This document shows positions 10,825 to 24,117 of a stretch of DNA of 64,000 bases, piece by piece (within the stretch, counting starts at the first letter, position 1; each line of letters opens with the position of its first letter). The DNA comes from Eurosta solidaginis (Eukaryota; Arthropoda; Insecta; Diptera; Tephritidae), in assembly GCF_040869045.1 (NCBI RefSeq), contig NW_027136909.1, positions 620,001-684,000 of the forward strand, given 5' to 3'. The position numbers were made by a program, and so were the translations under genes. The notes beneath the pieces were generated by a model. That model saw only the letters and a program-made list of their open reading frames with translations. It did no database searches and had not been told where the DNA came from.

Positions 10825-13725
10825 TCTACGTCATACTGGGTGGGGTTAACCGAATAAAAGGGATAAGTGTCCATATCTATTGAACCAAGCAAGATAGAAT
10901 CGAATTTATTTTTGCAGATGGTAGGTTTTTATGCGTATATTAATCCACAAGCTGATACACTATAGTAAACGGTTCAATTTCTACGTCAAAGTGGATGGGG
11001 TTAACCGACTAAAAGGGATAAGTGTCCATATCTATTGAACCAAGCAAGATAGAATCGATTTTGTTTTTGCAGATGGTAGGTTTTTATGTGTGTAATAATC
11101 CACAAGCCGACACAAGGTTCTATCGCTAACGGTTCAATTTCTACGTCATACTGGGTGGGGTTAACCGAATAAAAGGGATAAGTGTCCATATCTATTGAAC
11201 CAAGTAAGATAGAATCGATTTTGTTTTTGCAGATGATAGGTTTTTATGTGTACATTAATCCACAAGCTGATCCAAGGTTCTATCGCTAACGGTTCAATTT
11301 CTACGCCATACTGGGTGGGGTTAACCGACTAAAAGAGACAAGTGTCCATATCTATTGAACCAAGCAAGATAGAATCGAATTTATTTTTGCATATGGTAGA
11401 TTTTTATGTGTATATTAATTCACAAGTTGATCCAAGGTTCTATCGCTAACGGTTCAATTTCTAGGTCATACTGGGTGTGGTTAACCTAATAAAAGGGATA
11501 AGTGTCCATATCTATTGAACCAAGCCAGATAGAATCGAATTGATTTTTGCAGATGATAGGTTTTTATGTGTATATTAATCCACAAGCTGATCCAAGGTTC
11601 TATCACTAACGGTTCAATTTCTACGTCATACTGGGTGGGGTTAACCGAATAAAAGGGATAAGTGTCCATATCTATTGAACCAAGAAAGATAGAATCGATT
11701 TTGTTTTTGCAGATGATAGGTTTTTATGTGTATATTAATCCACAAGATGATACAAGGTTCTATAGTTAACGGTTCAATTTCTACGTCAAAGTGGATGGGG
11801 TTAACCGACTAAAAGGGATAAGTGTCCATATCTATTGAACCAAGCAAGATAGAATCGATTTTGTTTTTGGAGATGAAAGGCTTTTATGTATATATAAATC
11901 CACAAGCTGATCTAAGGTTCTATCGCTAACGGTTCAATTTCTACGTTATAGTGGTTGGGGTTAACCGACTAAAAGGGATAAGTGTCCATATCTATTGAAC
12001 CAAGCAAGATAGAATCGATTTTGTTTTTGCAGATGATAGGCTTTCATGTGTATATTCATCCACAAGCTGATCCAAGATTCTATCGTTAACGGTTCAATTT
12101 CTACATCAAAGTGGGTGGGGTTAACCGACTAAAAGAGATAAGTGTCCATGTCTATTGTGGGTGGGGTTAACCAACTTAAAGGGATAAGTGTCCATATCTA
12201 ATGAAACAAGCAAGATAGAATCGATTTTGTTTTTGCAGATGATAGGTTTTTATGTGTATATTAATCCACAATCTGATACAAGGTTCTATAGTTAACGGTT
12301 CAATTTCTACGTCAAAGTGGATGGGGTTAACCGACTAAAAGGAATAAGTGTCCATATCTATTGAACCAAGGAAGATAGAATCGATTTTGTTTTTGAAGAT
12401 GAAAGGCTTTTATGTGTATATTAATCCACAAGCTGATCCAAGGTTCTATCGGTAACGGTTCAATTTCTACGTCATACTGGGTGGGGTTAACCGAATAAAA
12501 GGGATAAGTGTCCATATCTATTGAACCAAGCAAGATAGAATCGATTTTGTTTTTGAAGATGAAAGGCTTTTGTGTGTATATAAATCCACAAGCTGATCTA
12601 AGGTTCTATCGTTAACGGTTCAATTTCTACGTTATAGTGGTTGGGGTTAACCGACTAAAAGGGATAAGTGTCCATATCTATTGAACCAAGCAAGATAGAA
12701 TCGATTTTGTGTTTGCAGATGGTAGGTTTTTATGTGTGTATTAATCCACAAGCCGACACAAGGTTCTATCGCTAACGGTTCAATTTCTACGTCACACTGG
12801 GTGGGGTTAACCGAATAAAAGGGATAAGTGTCCATATCTATTGAACCAAGCAAGACAGAATCGATTTTGTTTTTGCAGATGATAGGTTTTTATGTGTATA
12901 TTAATCCACAAGCTGATCCAAGGTTCTATCGGTAACGGTTCAATTTCTACGTCATACTGGGTGGGGTTAACCGAATAAAAGGGATAAGTGTCCATATCTA
13001 TTGAACCAAGCAAGATAAAATCGATTTTATTTTTGCAGATGGTAGGTTTTTATGTGTGTATTATTCTACATGTTGACACAAGGTTCTATCGCTAACGGTT
13101 CAATTTCTACGTCATACTGGGTGGGGTTAACCGACTAAAAGGGATAAGTGTCCATATCTATTGAACCAAGCAAGATAGAATCGATTTTGTTTTTGCAGAT
13201 GATAGGCTTTTATGTGTATATATATCCACAAGCTGATCTAAGGTTCTATCGTTAACGGTTCAATTTCTACGTTATAGTGGTTGGGGTTAACCGACTAAAA
13301 GGGATAATTGTCCATATCTACTGAACCAAGCAAGATAGAACGATTTTGTTTTTGCAGATGATAGGTTTTTATGTGTATATTAATCCACAAGCTGATCCAA
13401 GGTTCCATCGTTAACGGTTCAATTTCTACGTCATACTGGGTGGTGTTAACCGACTAAAAGGAATAAGTGTCCATATCTATTGAACCAAGCAAGACGGAAT
13501 CGTTTTTATTTCTGCAGATGGTAGGTTTTTATGTGTATATTAATCCACAAGCTGATCCAAGGTTCTACCGCTAACGGTTCAATATCTACGTCATACTGGG
13601 TGGGGTTATCCGACTAAAAGGTATAAGTGTCCATATCTATTGAACCAAGCAAGATAGAATCGATTTTATTTTTGCAGATTATAGGTTTTTATGTGTATAT
13701 TAATCCACAAGCTGATCCAAGGTTC
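10825..13725. repeat. Large duplicated block, left copy (3,080-bp offset)
   Basis: About 2,901 bp that recur at 13,905-16,805. Diagnostic private features shared by both include the 5-bp deletion gatacactatag, gtgtgtaataatcc, ctaggtcata, ttaacctaat, the 46-bp duplication at 12,111, tttgtgtgtatata and ttattctacatg. Left divergence point: aatttctacg here versus aatatctacg at 13,901. Right divergence point: ggttccatcg (13,721) versus ggttctgtcg (16,801). Confidence 0.96.
12111..12202. repeat. 46-bp internal duplication
   Basis: Shares ttaaccaacttaaaggg and ctaatgaa with the event at 6,152. It lies inside the block that is copied 3,080 bp further on. Confidence 0.93.
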
Positions 13726-13928
13726 CATCGTTAACGGTTCAATTTCTACGTCATACTGGGTGGTGTTAACCGACTAAAAGGAATAAGTGTCCATATCTAT
13801 TGAACCAAGCAAGACGGAATCGTTTTTATTTCTGCAGATGGTAGGTTTTTATGTGTATATTAATCCACAAGCTGATCCAAGGTTCTACCGCTAACGGTTC
13901 AATATCTACGTCATACTGGGTGGGGTTA
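13401..13928. repeat. 320-bp offset duplication at the block junction
   Basis: 13,401-13,607 and 13,721-13,927 read identically (ggttccatcg, tggtgttaacc, gacggaatcgtttttatttctg, ggttctaccg, aatatctacg). They then split at ggggttatcc versus ggggttaacc. The second copy leads directly into the right copy of the 3,080-bp block, so this looks like the exchange junction. Confidence 0.9.
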
Positions 13929-16805
13929 ACCGAATAAAAGGGATAAGTGTCCATATCTATTGAACCAAGCAAGATAGAATCGAATTTATTTTTGCAGATG
14001 GTAGGTTTTTATGCGTATATTAATCCACAAGCTGATACACTATAGTAAACGGTTCAATTTCTACGTCAAAGTGGATGGGGTTAACCGACTAAAAGGGATA
14101 AGTGTCCATATCTATTGAACCAAGCAAGATAGAATCGATTTTGTTTTTGCAGATGGTAGGTTTTTATGTGTGTAATAATCCACAAGCCGACACAAGGTTC
14201 TATCGCTAACGGTTCAATTTCTACGTTATACTGGGTGGGGTTAACCGAATAAAAGGGATAAGTGTCCATATCTATTGAACCAAGTAAGATAGAATCGATT
14301 TTGTTTTTGCAGATGATAGGTTTTTATGTGTACATTAATCCACATGCTGATCCAAGGTTCTATCGCTAACGGTTCAATTTCTACGCCATACTGGGTGGGG
14401 TTAACCGACTAAAAGAGACAAGTGTCCATATCTATTGAACCAAGCAAGATAGAATCGAATTTATTTTTGCATATGGTAGATTTTTATGTGTATATTAATT
14501 CACAAGTTGATCCAAGGTTCTATCGCTAACGGTTCAATTTCTAGGTCATACTGGGTGTGGTTAACCTAATAAAAGGGATAAGTGTCCATATCTATTGAAC
14601 CAAGCCAGATAGAATCGAATTGATTTTTGCAGATGATAGGTTTTTATGTGTATATTAATCCACAAGCTGATCCAAGGTTCTATCACTAACGGTTCAATTT
14701 CTACGTCATACTGGGTGGGGTTAACCGAATAAAAGGGATAAGTGTCCATATCTATTGAACCAAGAAAGATAGAATCGATTTTGTTTTTGCAGATGATAGG
14801 TTTTTATGTGTATATTAATCCACAAGATGATACAAGGTTCTATAGTTAACGGTTCAATTTCTACGTCAAAGTGGATGGGGTTAACCGACTAAAAGGGATA
14901 AGTGTCCATATCTATTGAACCAAGCAAGATAGAATCGATTTTGTTTTTGGAGATGAAAGGCTTTTATGTATATATAAATCCACAAGCTGATCTAAGGTTC
15001 TATCGCTAACGGTTCAATTTCTACGTTATAGTGGTTGGGGTTAACCGACTAAAAGGGATAAGTGTCCATATCTATTGAACCAAGCAAGATAGAATCGATT
15101 TTGTTTTTGCAGATGATAGGCTTTCATGTGTATATTCATCCACAAGCTGATCCAAGATTCTATCGTTAACGGTTCAATTTCTACATCAAAGTGGGTGGGG
15201 TTAACCGACTAAAAGAGATAAGTGTCCATGTCTATTGTGGGTGGGGTTAACCAACTTAAAGGGATAAGTGTCCATATCTAATGAAACAAGCAAGATAGAA
15301 TCGATTTTGTTTTTGCAGATGATAGGTTTTTATGTGTATATTAATCCACAATCTGATACAAGGTTCTATAGTTAACGGTTCAATTTCTACGTCAAAGTGG
15401 ATGGGGTTAACCGACTAAAAGGAATAAGTGTCCATATCTATTGAACCAAGGAAGATAGAATCGATTTTGTTTTTGAAGATGAAAGGCTTTTATGTGTATA
15501 TTAATCCACAAGCTGATCCAAGGTTCTATCGGTAACGGTTCAATTTCTACGTCATACTGGGTGGGGTTAACCGAATAAAAGGGATAAGTGTCCATATCTA
15601 TTGAACCAAGCAAGATAGAATCGATTTTGTTTTTGAAGATGAAAGGCTTTTGTGTGTATATAAATCCACAAGCTGATCTAAGGTTCTATCGTTAACGGTT
15701 CAATTTCTACGTTATAGTGGTTGGGGTTAACCGACTAAAAGGGATAAGTGTCCATATCTATTGAACCAAGCAAGATAGAATCGATTTTGTGTTTGCAGAT
15801 GGTAGGTTTTTATGTGTGTATTAATCCACAAGCCGACACAAGGTTCTATCGCTAACGGTTCAATTTCTACGTCATACTGGGTGGGGTTAACCGAATAAAA
15901 GGGATAAGTGTCCATATCTATTGAACCAAGCAAGACAGAATCGATTTTGTTTTTGCAGATGATAGGTTTTTATGTGTATATTAATCCACAAGCTGATCCA
16001 AGGTTCTATCGGTAACGGTTCAATTTCTACGTCATACTGGGTGGGGTTAACCGAATAAAAGGGATAAGTGTCCATATCTATTGAACCAAGCAAGATAAAA
16101 TCGATTTTATTTTTGCAGATGGTAGGTTTTTATGTGTGTATTATTCTACATGTTGACACAAGGTTCTATCGCTAACGGTTCAATTTCTACGTCATACTGG
16201 GTGGGGTTAACCGACTAAAAGGGATAAGTGTCCATATCTATTGAACCAAGCAAGATAGAATCGATTTTGTTTTTGCAGATGATAGGCTTTTATGTGTATA
16301 TATATCCACAAGCTGATCTAAGGTTCTATCGTTAACGGTTCAATTTCTACGTTATAGTGGTTGGGGTTAACCGACTAAAAGGGATAATTGTCCATATCTA
16401 CTGAACCAAGCAAGATAGAACGATTTTGTTTTTGCAGATGATAGGTTTTTATGTGTATATTAATCCACAAGCTGATCCAAGGTTCCATCGTTAACGGTTC
16501 AATTTCTACGTCATACTGGGTGGTGTTAACCGACTAAAAGGAATAAGTGTCCATATCTATTGAACCAAGCAAGACGGAATCGTTTTTATTTCTGCAGATG
16601 GTAGGTTTTTATGTGTATATTAATCCACAAGCTGATCCAAGGTTCTACCGCTAACGGTTCAATATCTACGTCATACTGGGTGGGGTTATCCGACTAAAAG
16701 GTATAAGTGTCCATATCTATTGAACCAAGCAAGATAGAATCGATTTTATTTTTGCAGATTATAGGTTTTTATGTGTATATTAATCCACAAGCTGATCCAA
16801 GGTTC
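13905..16805. repeat. Large duplicated block, right copy (3,080-bp offset)
   Basis: Copy of 10,825-13,725. Differences seen by eye: acgtcata/acgttata (11,146 vs 14,226), cacaagctga/cacatgctga (11,265 vs 14,345), and acgtcacactgg/acgtcatactgg (about 12,796 vs 15,876). That is about three differences in 2.9 kb, so the duplication is recent. The offset equals 19.25 monomers, reflecting indels and partial monomers inside the unit. Confidence 0.96.
15191..15282. repeat. 46-bp internal duplication (copied by 3,080-bp block)
   Basis: Matches 12,111-12,202 base for base as read and lies exactly 3,080 bp from it, so it arose by the large block duplication rather than by a new event. Confidence 0.93.
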
Positions 16806-17395
16806 TGTCGTTAACGGTTCAATTTCTACGTTATAGTGGTTGGGGTTAACCGACTAAAAGGGATAAGTGTCCATATCTATTGAACCAAGCAAGATAGAAT
16901 CGAATTTGTTTTTGCAGATGGTAGGTTTTTATGTGTATATTAATCCACAAGCAGATCCAAGATTCTATCGCTAACGGTTCACTTTCTACGTCATACTGGG
17001 TCGGGTTAACCGACTAAAATGGATAAGTGTCCATATCTATTGAACCAAGCAAGATAGAATCGATTTTGTTTTTGCAAATTATAGATTTTTATGTGTATAT
17101 TAATTCAAAAGCTGACACAAGGTTCTATCGTTAACGGTTCAATTTCTACGTCATACTGGGTCGGGTTAACCGACTAAAATGGATAAGTGTCCATATCTAT
17201 TGAACCAAGCAAGATAGAATCGATTTTGTTTTTGCAAATTATAGATTTTTATGTGTATATTAATTCAAAAGCTGATCTAAGGTTCTATCGTTAACGGTTC
17301 AATTTCTACGTTATAGTGGTTGGGGTTAACCGACTAAAAGGGATAAGTATACATATATATTGAACCAAGCAAGATAGAATCGAATTTATTTTTTT
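16274..17395. repeat. Nested HOR, outer unit 0 (7 monomers, no inner copy)
   Basis: Follows the same order as the later outer units: an agaacgatt monomer, a tttctgcag monomer, a gcagattatagg monomer, an aatttgtttttgcag monomer, two caaattatag monomers, then the ttttttt-gcag monomer at about 17,390. The 11 monomers that hold the inner 6-monomer repeats in unit 1 are missing. It overlaps the end of the right 3,080-bp copy, so the HOR grew out of that block. Confidence 0.85.
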
Positions 17396-20276
17396 GCAGA
17401 TGGTAGGTTTCTATGTGTATATTATTCCACAAGCCAATACAAGGTTCTATCGTTAACGGTTCAATTTCTACGTTATAGTGGTTGGGGTTAACCGACTAAA
17501 AGGGATAATTGTCCATATCTATTGAACCAAGCAAGATAGAACGATTTTGTTTTTGCAGATGATAGGTTTTTATGTGTATATTAATCCACAAGCTGATCCA
17601 AGGTTCCATCGTTAACGGTTCAATTTCTACGTCATACTGGGTGGTGTTAACCGACTAAAAGGGATAAGTGTCCATATCTATTGAACCAAGCAAGACAGAC
17701 TCGATTTTATTTCTGCAGATGGTAGGTTTTTATGTGTACATTAATCCACAAGCTGATCCAAGGTTCTACCGCTAACGGTTCAATACCTACGTCATACTGG
17801 GTGGGGTTATCCGACTAAAAGGTATAAGTGTCCATATCTATTGAACCAAGCAAGATAGAATCGATTTTATTTTTGCAGATTATAGGTTTTTATGTGTATA
17901 TTAATCCACAAGCTGACCCAAGGTTCTGTCGTTAACGGTTCAATTTCTACGTTATAGTGGTTGGGGTTAACCGACTAAAAGGGATAAGTGTCCATATCTA
18001 TTGAACCAAGCAAGATAGAATCGAATTTGTTTTTGCAGATGGTAGGTTTTTATGTGTATATTAATCCACAAGCAGATCCAAGATTCTGTCGCTAACGGTT
18101 CACTTTCTACGTCATACTCGGTCGGGTTAACCGACTAAAATGGATAAGTGTCCATATCTATTGAACCAAGCAAGATAGAATCGATTTTGTTTTTGCAAAT
18201 TATAGATTTTTATGTGTATATTAATTCAAAAGCTGATACAAGGTTCTATCGTTAACGGTTCAATTTCTACGTCAAAGTGGATGGGGTTAACCGACTAAAA
18301 GGGATAAGTGTCCATATCTATTGAACCAAGCAAGATAGAATCGATTTTGTTTTTGCAGATGATATGTTTTTATGTGTATATTGATCCACAAGCCAATACA
18401 AGGTTCTATCGTTAACGGTTCAATTTCTACGTTATAGTGGTTGGGGTTAACCGACTAAAAGGGATAAGTGTCCATATCTATTGAACCAAGCAAGATATAA
18501 TCGATTTTATTTTTGCATATTATAGGTTTTTATGTGTATATTAATCCACAAGCAGATCCAAGATTATATCGCTAACGGTTCAATTTCTACGTCATACTGG
18601 GTCGGGTTAACCGACTAAAATGGATAAGTGTCCATATCTATTGAACCAAGCAAGATAGAATCGATTTTGTTTTTGAAAATTATAGATTTTTATGTGTATA
18701 TTAATTCAAAAGCTGATCTAAGGTTCTATCGTTAACGGTTCAATTTCTACGTTATAGTGGTTGGGGTTAACCGACTAAAAGGGATAAGTATACATATATA
18801 TTGAACCAAGCAAGATAGAATCGAATTTATTTTTGCAAATGGTAGGCTTCTATGTGTATATTATTCCACAAGCCAATACAAGGTTCTATCGTTAACGGTT
18901 CAATTTCTACGTTATAGTGGTTGGGGTTAACCGACTAAAAGGGATAAGTGTCCATATCTATTGAACCAAGCAAGATATAATCGATTTTATTTTTGCATAT
19001 TATAGGTTTTTATGTGTATCTTAATCCACAAGCAGATCCAAGATTCTGTCGCTAACGGTTCACTTTCTACGTCATACTGGGTCGGGTTAACCGACTAAAA
19101 TGGATAAGTGTCCATATCTATTGAACCAAGCAAGATAGAATCGATTTTGTTTTTGCAAATTATAGATTTTTATGTGTATATTAATTCAAAAGCTGATACA
19201 AGGTTCTATCGTTAACGGTTCAATTTCTACGTCAAAGTGGATGGGGTTAACCGACTAAAAGGGATAAGTGTCCATATCTATTGAACCAAGCAAGATAGAA
19301 TCGATTTTGTTTTTGCAGATGATATGTTTTTATGTGTATATTGATCCACAAGCCAATACAAGGTTCTATCGTTAACGGTTCAATTTCTACGTTATAGTGG
19401 TTGGGGTTAACCGACTAAAAGGGATAAGTGTCCATATCTATTGAACCAAGCAAGATATAATCGATTTTATTTTTGCATATTATAGGTTTTTATGTGTATA
19501 TTAATCCACAAGCAGATCCAAGATTATATCGCTAACGGTTCAATTTCTACGTCATACTGGGTCGGGTTAACCGACTAAAATGGATAAGTGTCCATATCTA
19601 TTGAACCAAGCAAGATAGAATCGATTTTGTTTTTGAAAATTATAGATTTTTATGTGTATATTAATTCAAAAGCTGATCTAAGGTTCTATCGTTAACGGTT
19701 CAATTTCTACGTTATAGTGGTTGGGGTTAACCGACTAAAAGGGATAAGTATACATATATATTGAACCAAGCAAGATAGAATCGAATTTATTTTTGCAGAT
19801 GGTAGGTTTTTATGTGTATATTAATCCACAAGCAGATCCAAGATTCTATCGCTAACGGTTCACTTTCTACGTCATACTGGGTCGGGTTAACCGACTAAAA
19901 TGGATAAGTGTCCATATCTATTGAACCAAGCAAGATAGAATCGATTTTGTTTTTGCAAATTATAGATTTTTATGTGTATATTAATTCAAAAGCTGATACA
20001 AGGTTCTATCGTTAACGGTTCAATTTCTACGTCATACTGGGTCGGGTTAACCGACTAAAATGGATAAGTGTCCATATCTATTGAACCAAGCAAAATAGAA
20101 CCGATTTTGTTTTTGCAAATTATAGATTTTTATGTGTATATTAATTCAAAAGCTGATCTAAGGTTCTATCGTTAACGGTTCAATTTCTACGTTATAGTGG
20201 TTGGGGTTAACCGACTAAAAGGGATAAGTATACATATATATTGAACCAAGCAAGATAGAATCGAATTTATTTTTTT
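17396..20276. repeat. Nested HOR, outer unit 1 (18 monomers, two inner copies)
   Basis: Bounded by two occurrences of a T-tract with two extra bases before gcag (g at 17,396 and 20,277), 2,881 bp apart. It contains the inner-repeat marker gatgatatgtttttatg at about 18,358 and 19,318, 960 bp apart. Inner order: caaattatag, gatgatatg, catattatagg, gaaaattatag, gcaaatggtaggcttc, catattatagg. Confidence 0.94.
18195..19154. repeat. Inner 6-monomer repeat unit (960 bp), example copy
   Basis: Six monomers marked in order by caaattatag (with gatacaagg), gatgatatg, catattatagg, gaaaattatag, gcaaatggtaggcttc, and catattatagg (with gattctgtcgc). The next copy starts 960 bp later. Later copies of the second marker lie at about 21,240, 22,200, 23,160, 25,082, 26,042 and 27,963. 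Confidence 0.93.
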
Positions 20277-23200
20277 GCAGATGGTAGGTTTCTATGTGTA
20301 TATTATTCCACAAGCCAATACAAGGTTCTATCGTTAACGGTTCAATTTCTACGTTATAGTGGTTGGGGTTAACCGACTAAAAGGGATAATTGTCCATATC
20401 TATTGAACCAAGCAAGATAGAACGATTTTGTTTTTGCAGATGATAGGTTTTTATGTGTATATTAATCCACAAGCTGATCCAAGGTTCCATCGTTAACGGT
20501 TCAATTTCTACGTCATACTGGGTGGTGTTAACCGACTAAAAGGGATAAGTGTCCATATCTATTGAACCAAGCAAGACAGACTCGATTTTATTTCTGCAGA
20601 TGGTAGGTTTTTATGTGTACATTAATCCACAAGCTGATCCAAGGTTCTACCGCTAACGGTTCAATATCTACGTCATACTGGGTGGGGTTATCCGACTAAA
20701 AGGTATAAGTGTCCATATCTATTGAACCAAGCAAGATAGAATCGATTTTATTTTTGCAGATTATAGGTTTTTATGTGTATATTAATCCACAAGCTGACCC
20801 AAGGTTCTGTCGTTAACGGTTCAATTTCTACGTTATAGTGGTTGGGGTTAACCGACTAAAAGGGATAAGTGTCCATATCTATTGAACCAATCAAGATAGA
20901 ATCGAATTTGTTTTTGCAGATGGTAGGTTTTTATGTGTATATTAATCCACAAGCAGATCCAAGATTCTGTCGCTAACGGTTCACTTTCTACGTCATACTG
21001 GGTCGGGTTAACCGACTAAAATGGATAAGTGTCCATATCTATTGAACCAAGCAAGATAGAATCGATTTTGTTTTTGCAAATTATAGATTTTTATGTGTAT
21101 ATTAATTCAAAAGCTGATACAAGGTTCTATCGTTAACGGTTCAATTTCTACGTCAAAGTGGATGGGGTTAACCGACTAAAAGGGATAAGTGTCCATATCT
21201 ATTGAACCAAGCAAGATAGAATCGATTTTGTTTTTGCAGATGATATGTTTTTATGTGTATATTGATCCACAAGCCAATACAAGGTTCTATCGTTAACGGT
21301 TCAATTTCTACGTTATAGTGGTTGGGGTTAACCGACTAAAAGGGATAAGTGTCCATATCTATTGAACCAAGCAAGATATAATCGATTTTATTTTTGCATA
21401 TTATAGGTTTTTATGTGTATATTAATCCACAAGCAGATCCAAGATTATATCGCTAACGGTTCAATTTCTACGTCATACTGGGTCGGGTTAACCGACTAAA
21501 ATGGATAAGTGTCCATATCTATTGAACCAAGCAAGATAGAATCGATTTTGTTTTTGAAAATTATAGATTTTTATGTGTATATTAATTCAAAAGCTGATCT
21601 AAGGTTCTATCGTTAACGGTTCAATTTCTACGTTATAGTGGTTGGGGTTAACCGACTAAAAGGGATAAGTATACATATATATTGAACCAAGCAAGATAGA
21701 ATCGAATTTATTTTTGCAAATGGTAGGCTTCTATGTGTATATTATTCCACAAGCCAATACAAGGTTCTATCGTTAACGGTTCAATTTCTACGTTATAGTG
21801 GTTGGGGTTAACCGACTAAAAGGGATAAGTGTCCATATCTATTGAACCAAGCAAGATATAATCGATTTTATTTTTGCATATTATAGGTTTTTATGTGTAT
21901 ATTAATCCACAAGCAGATCCAAGATTCTGTCGCTAACGGTTCACTTTCTACGTCATACTGGGTCGGGTTAACCGACTAAAATGGATAAGTGTCCATATCT
22001 ATTGAACCAAGCAAGATAGAATCGATTTTGTTTTTGCAAATTATAGATTTTTATGTGTATATTAATTCAAAAGCTGATACAAGGTTCTATCGTTAACGGT
22101 TCAATTTCTACGTCAAAGTGGATGGGGTTAACCGACTAAAAGGGATAAGTGTCCATATCTATTGAACCAAGCAAGATAGAATCGATTTTGTTTTTGCAGA
22201 TGATATGTTTTTATGTGTATATTGATCCACAAGCCAATACAAGGTTCTATCGTTAACGGTTCAATTTCTACGTTATAGTGGTTGGGGTTAACCGACTAAA
22301 AGGGATAAGTGTCCATATCTATTGAACCAAGCAAGATATAATCGATTTTATTTTTGCATATTATAGGTTTTTATGTGTATATTAATCCACAAGCAGATCC
22401 AAGATTATATCGCTAACGGTTCAATTTCTACGTCATACTGGGTCGGGTTAACCGACTAAAATGGATAAGTGTCCATATCTATTGAACCAAGCAAGATAGA
22501 ATCGATTTTGTTTTTGAAAATTATAGATTTTTATGTGTATATTAATTCAAAAGCTGATCTAAGGTTCTATCGTAAACGGTTCAATTTCTACGTTATAGTG
22601 GTTGGGGTTAACCGACTAAAATGGATAAGTATACATATATATTGAACCAAGCAAGATAGAATCGAATTTATTTTTGCAAATGGTAGGCTTATATGTGTAT
22701 ATTATTCCACAAGCCAATACAAGGTTCTATCGTTAACGGTTCAATTTCTACGTTATAGTGGTTGGGGTTAACCGACTAAAAGGGATAAGTGTCCATATCT
22801 ATTGAACCAAGCAAGATATAATCGATTTTATTTTTGCATATTATAGGTTTTTATGTGTATCTTAATCCACAAGCAGATCCAAGATTCTGTCGCTAACGGT
22901 TCACTTTCTACGTCATACTGGGTCGGGTTAACCGACTAAAATGGATAAGTGTCCATATCTATTGAACCAAGCAAGATAGAATCGATTTTGTTTTTGCAAA
23001 TTATAGATTTTTATGTGTATATTAATTCAAAAGCTGATACAAGGTTCTATCGTTAACGGTTCAATTTCTACGTCAAAGTGGATGGGGTTAACCGACTAAA
23101 AGGGATAAGTGTCCATATCTATTGAACCAAGCAAGATAGAATCGATTTTGTTTTTGCAGATGATATGTTTTTATGTGTATATTGATCCACAAGCCAATAC

Positions 23201-24117
23201 AAGGTTCTATCGTTAACGGTTCAATTTCTACGTTATAGTGGTTGGGGTTAACCGACTAAAAGGGATAAGTGTCCATATCTATTGAACCAAGCAAGATATA
23301 ATCGATTTTATTTTTGCATATTATAGGTTTTTATGTGTATATTAATCCACAAGCAGATCCAAGATTATATCGCTAACGGTTCAATTTCTACGTCATACTG
23401 GGTCGGGTTAACCGACTAAAATGGATAAGTGTCCATATCTATTGAACCAAGCAAGATAGAATCGATTTTGTTTTTGAAAATTATAGATTTTTATGTGTAT
23501 ATTAATTCAAAAGCTGATCTAAGGTTCTATCGTTAACGGTTCAATTTCTACGTTATAGTGGTTGGGGTTAACCGACTAAAAGGGATAAGTATACATATAT
23601 ATTGAACCAAGCAAGATAGAATCGAATTTATTTTTGCAGATGGTAGGTTTTTATGTGTATATTAATCCACAAGCAGATCCAAGATTCTATCGCTAACGGT
23701 TCACTTTCTACGTCATACTGGGTCGGGTTAACCGACTAAAATGGATAAGTGTCCATATCTATTGAACCAAGCAAGATAGAATCGATTTTGTTTTTGCAAA
23801 TTATAGATTTTTATGTGTATATTAATTCAAAAGCTGATACAAGGTTCTATCGTTAACGGTTCAATTTCTACGTCATACTGGGTCGGGTTAACCGACTAAA
23901 ATGGATAAGTGTCCATATCTATTGAACCAAGCAAAATAGAATCGATTTTGTTTTTGCAAATTATAGATTTTTATGTGTATATTAATTCAAAAGCTGATCT
24001 AAGGTTCTATCGTTAACGGTTCAATTTCTACGTTATAGTGGTTGGGGTTAACCGACTAAAAGGGATAAGTATACATATATATTGAACCAAGCAAGATAGA
24101 ATCGAATTTATTTTTTT
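20277..24117. repeat. Nested HOR, outer unit 2 (24 monomers, three inner copies)
   Basis: Length 3,841 bp, exactly 960 bp more than unit 1. Marker gatgatatg occurs three times (about 21,240, 22,200 and 23,160). Private differences include accaatcaagatag near 20,888 and a cgtaaacgg/aaaatggataagtatac pair near 22,572-22,630. The extra length is one extra inner unit. Confidence 0.94.

Noticed and set aside
6528..16093. Fourteen minus-strand open frames of 62-68 codons starting MDTYPFYSVNP or MLGSIDMDTYPF
   Set aside because: They are the same stretch of satellite read in different copies. They exist only where one base change removes a TAG. Adjacent ones (12,647-12,853 and 12,807-13,013) overlap at a 160-bp shift in another frame. 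Since 160 is not divisible by 3, no frame persists along the array. There is no sign of selection on codons.
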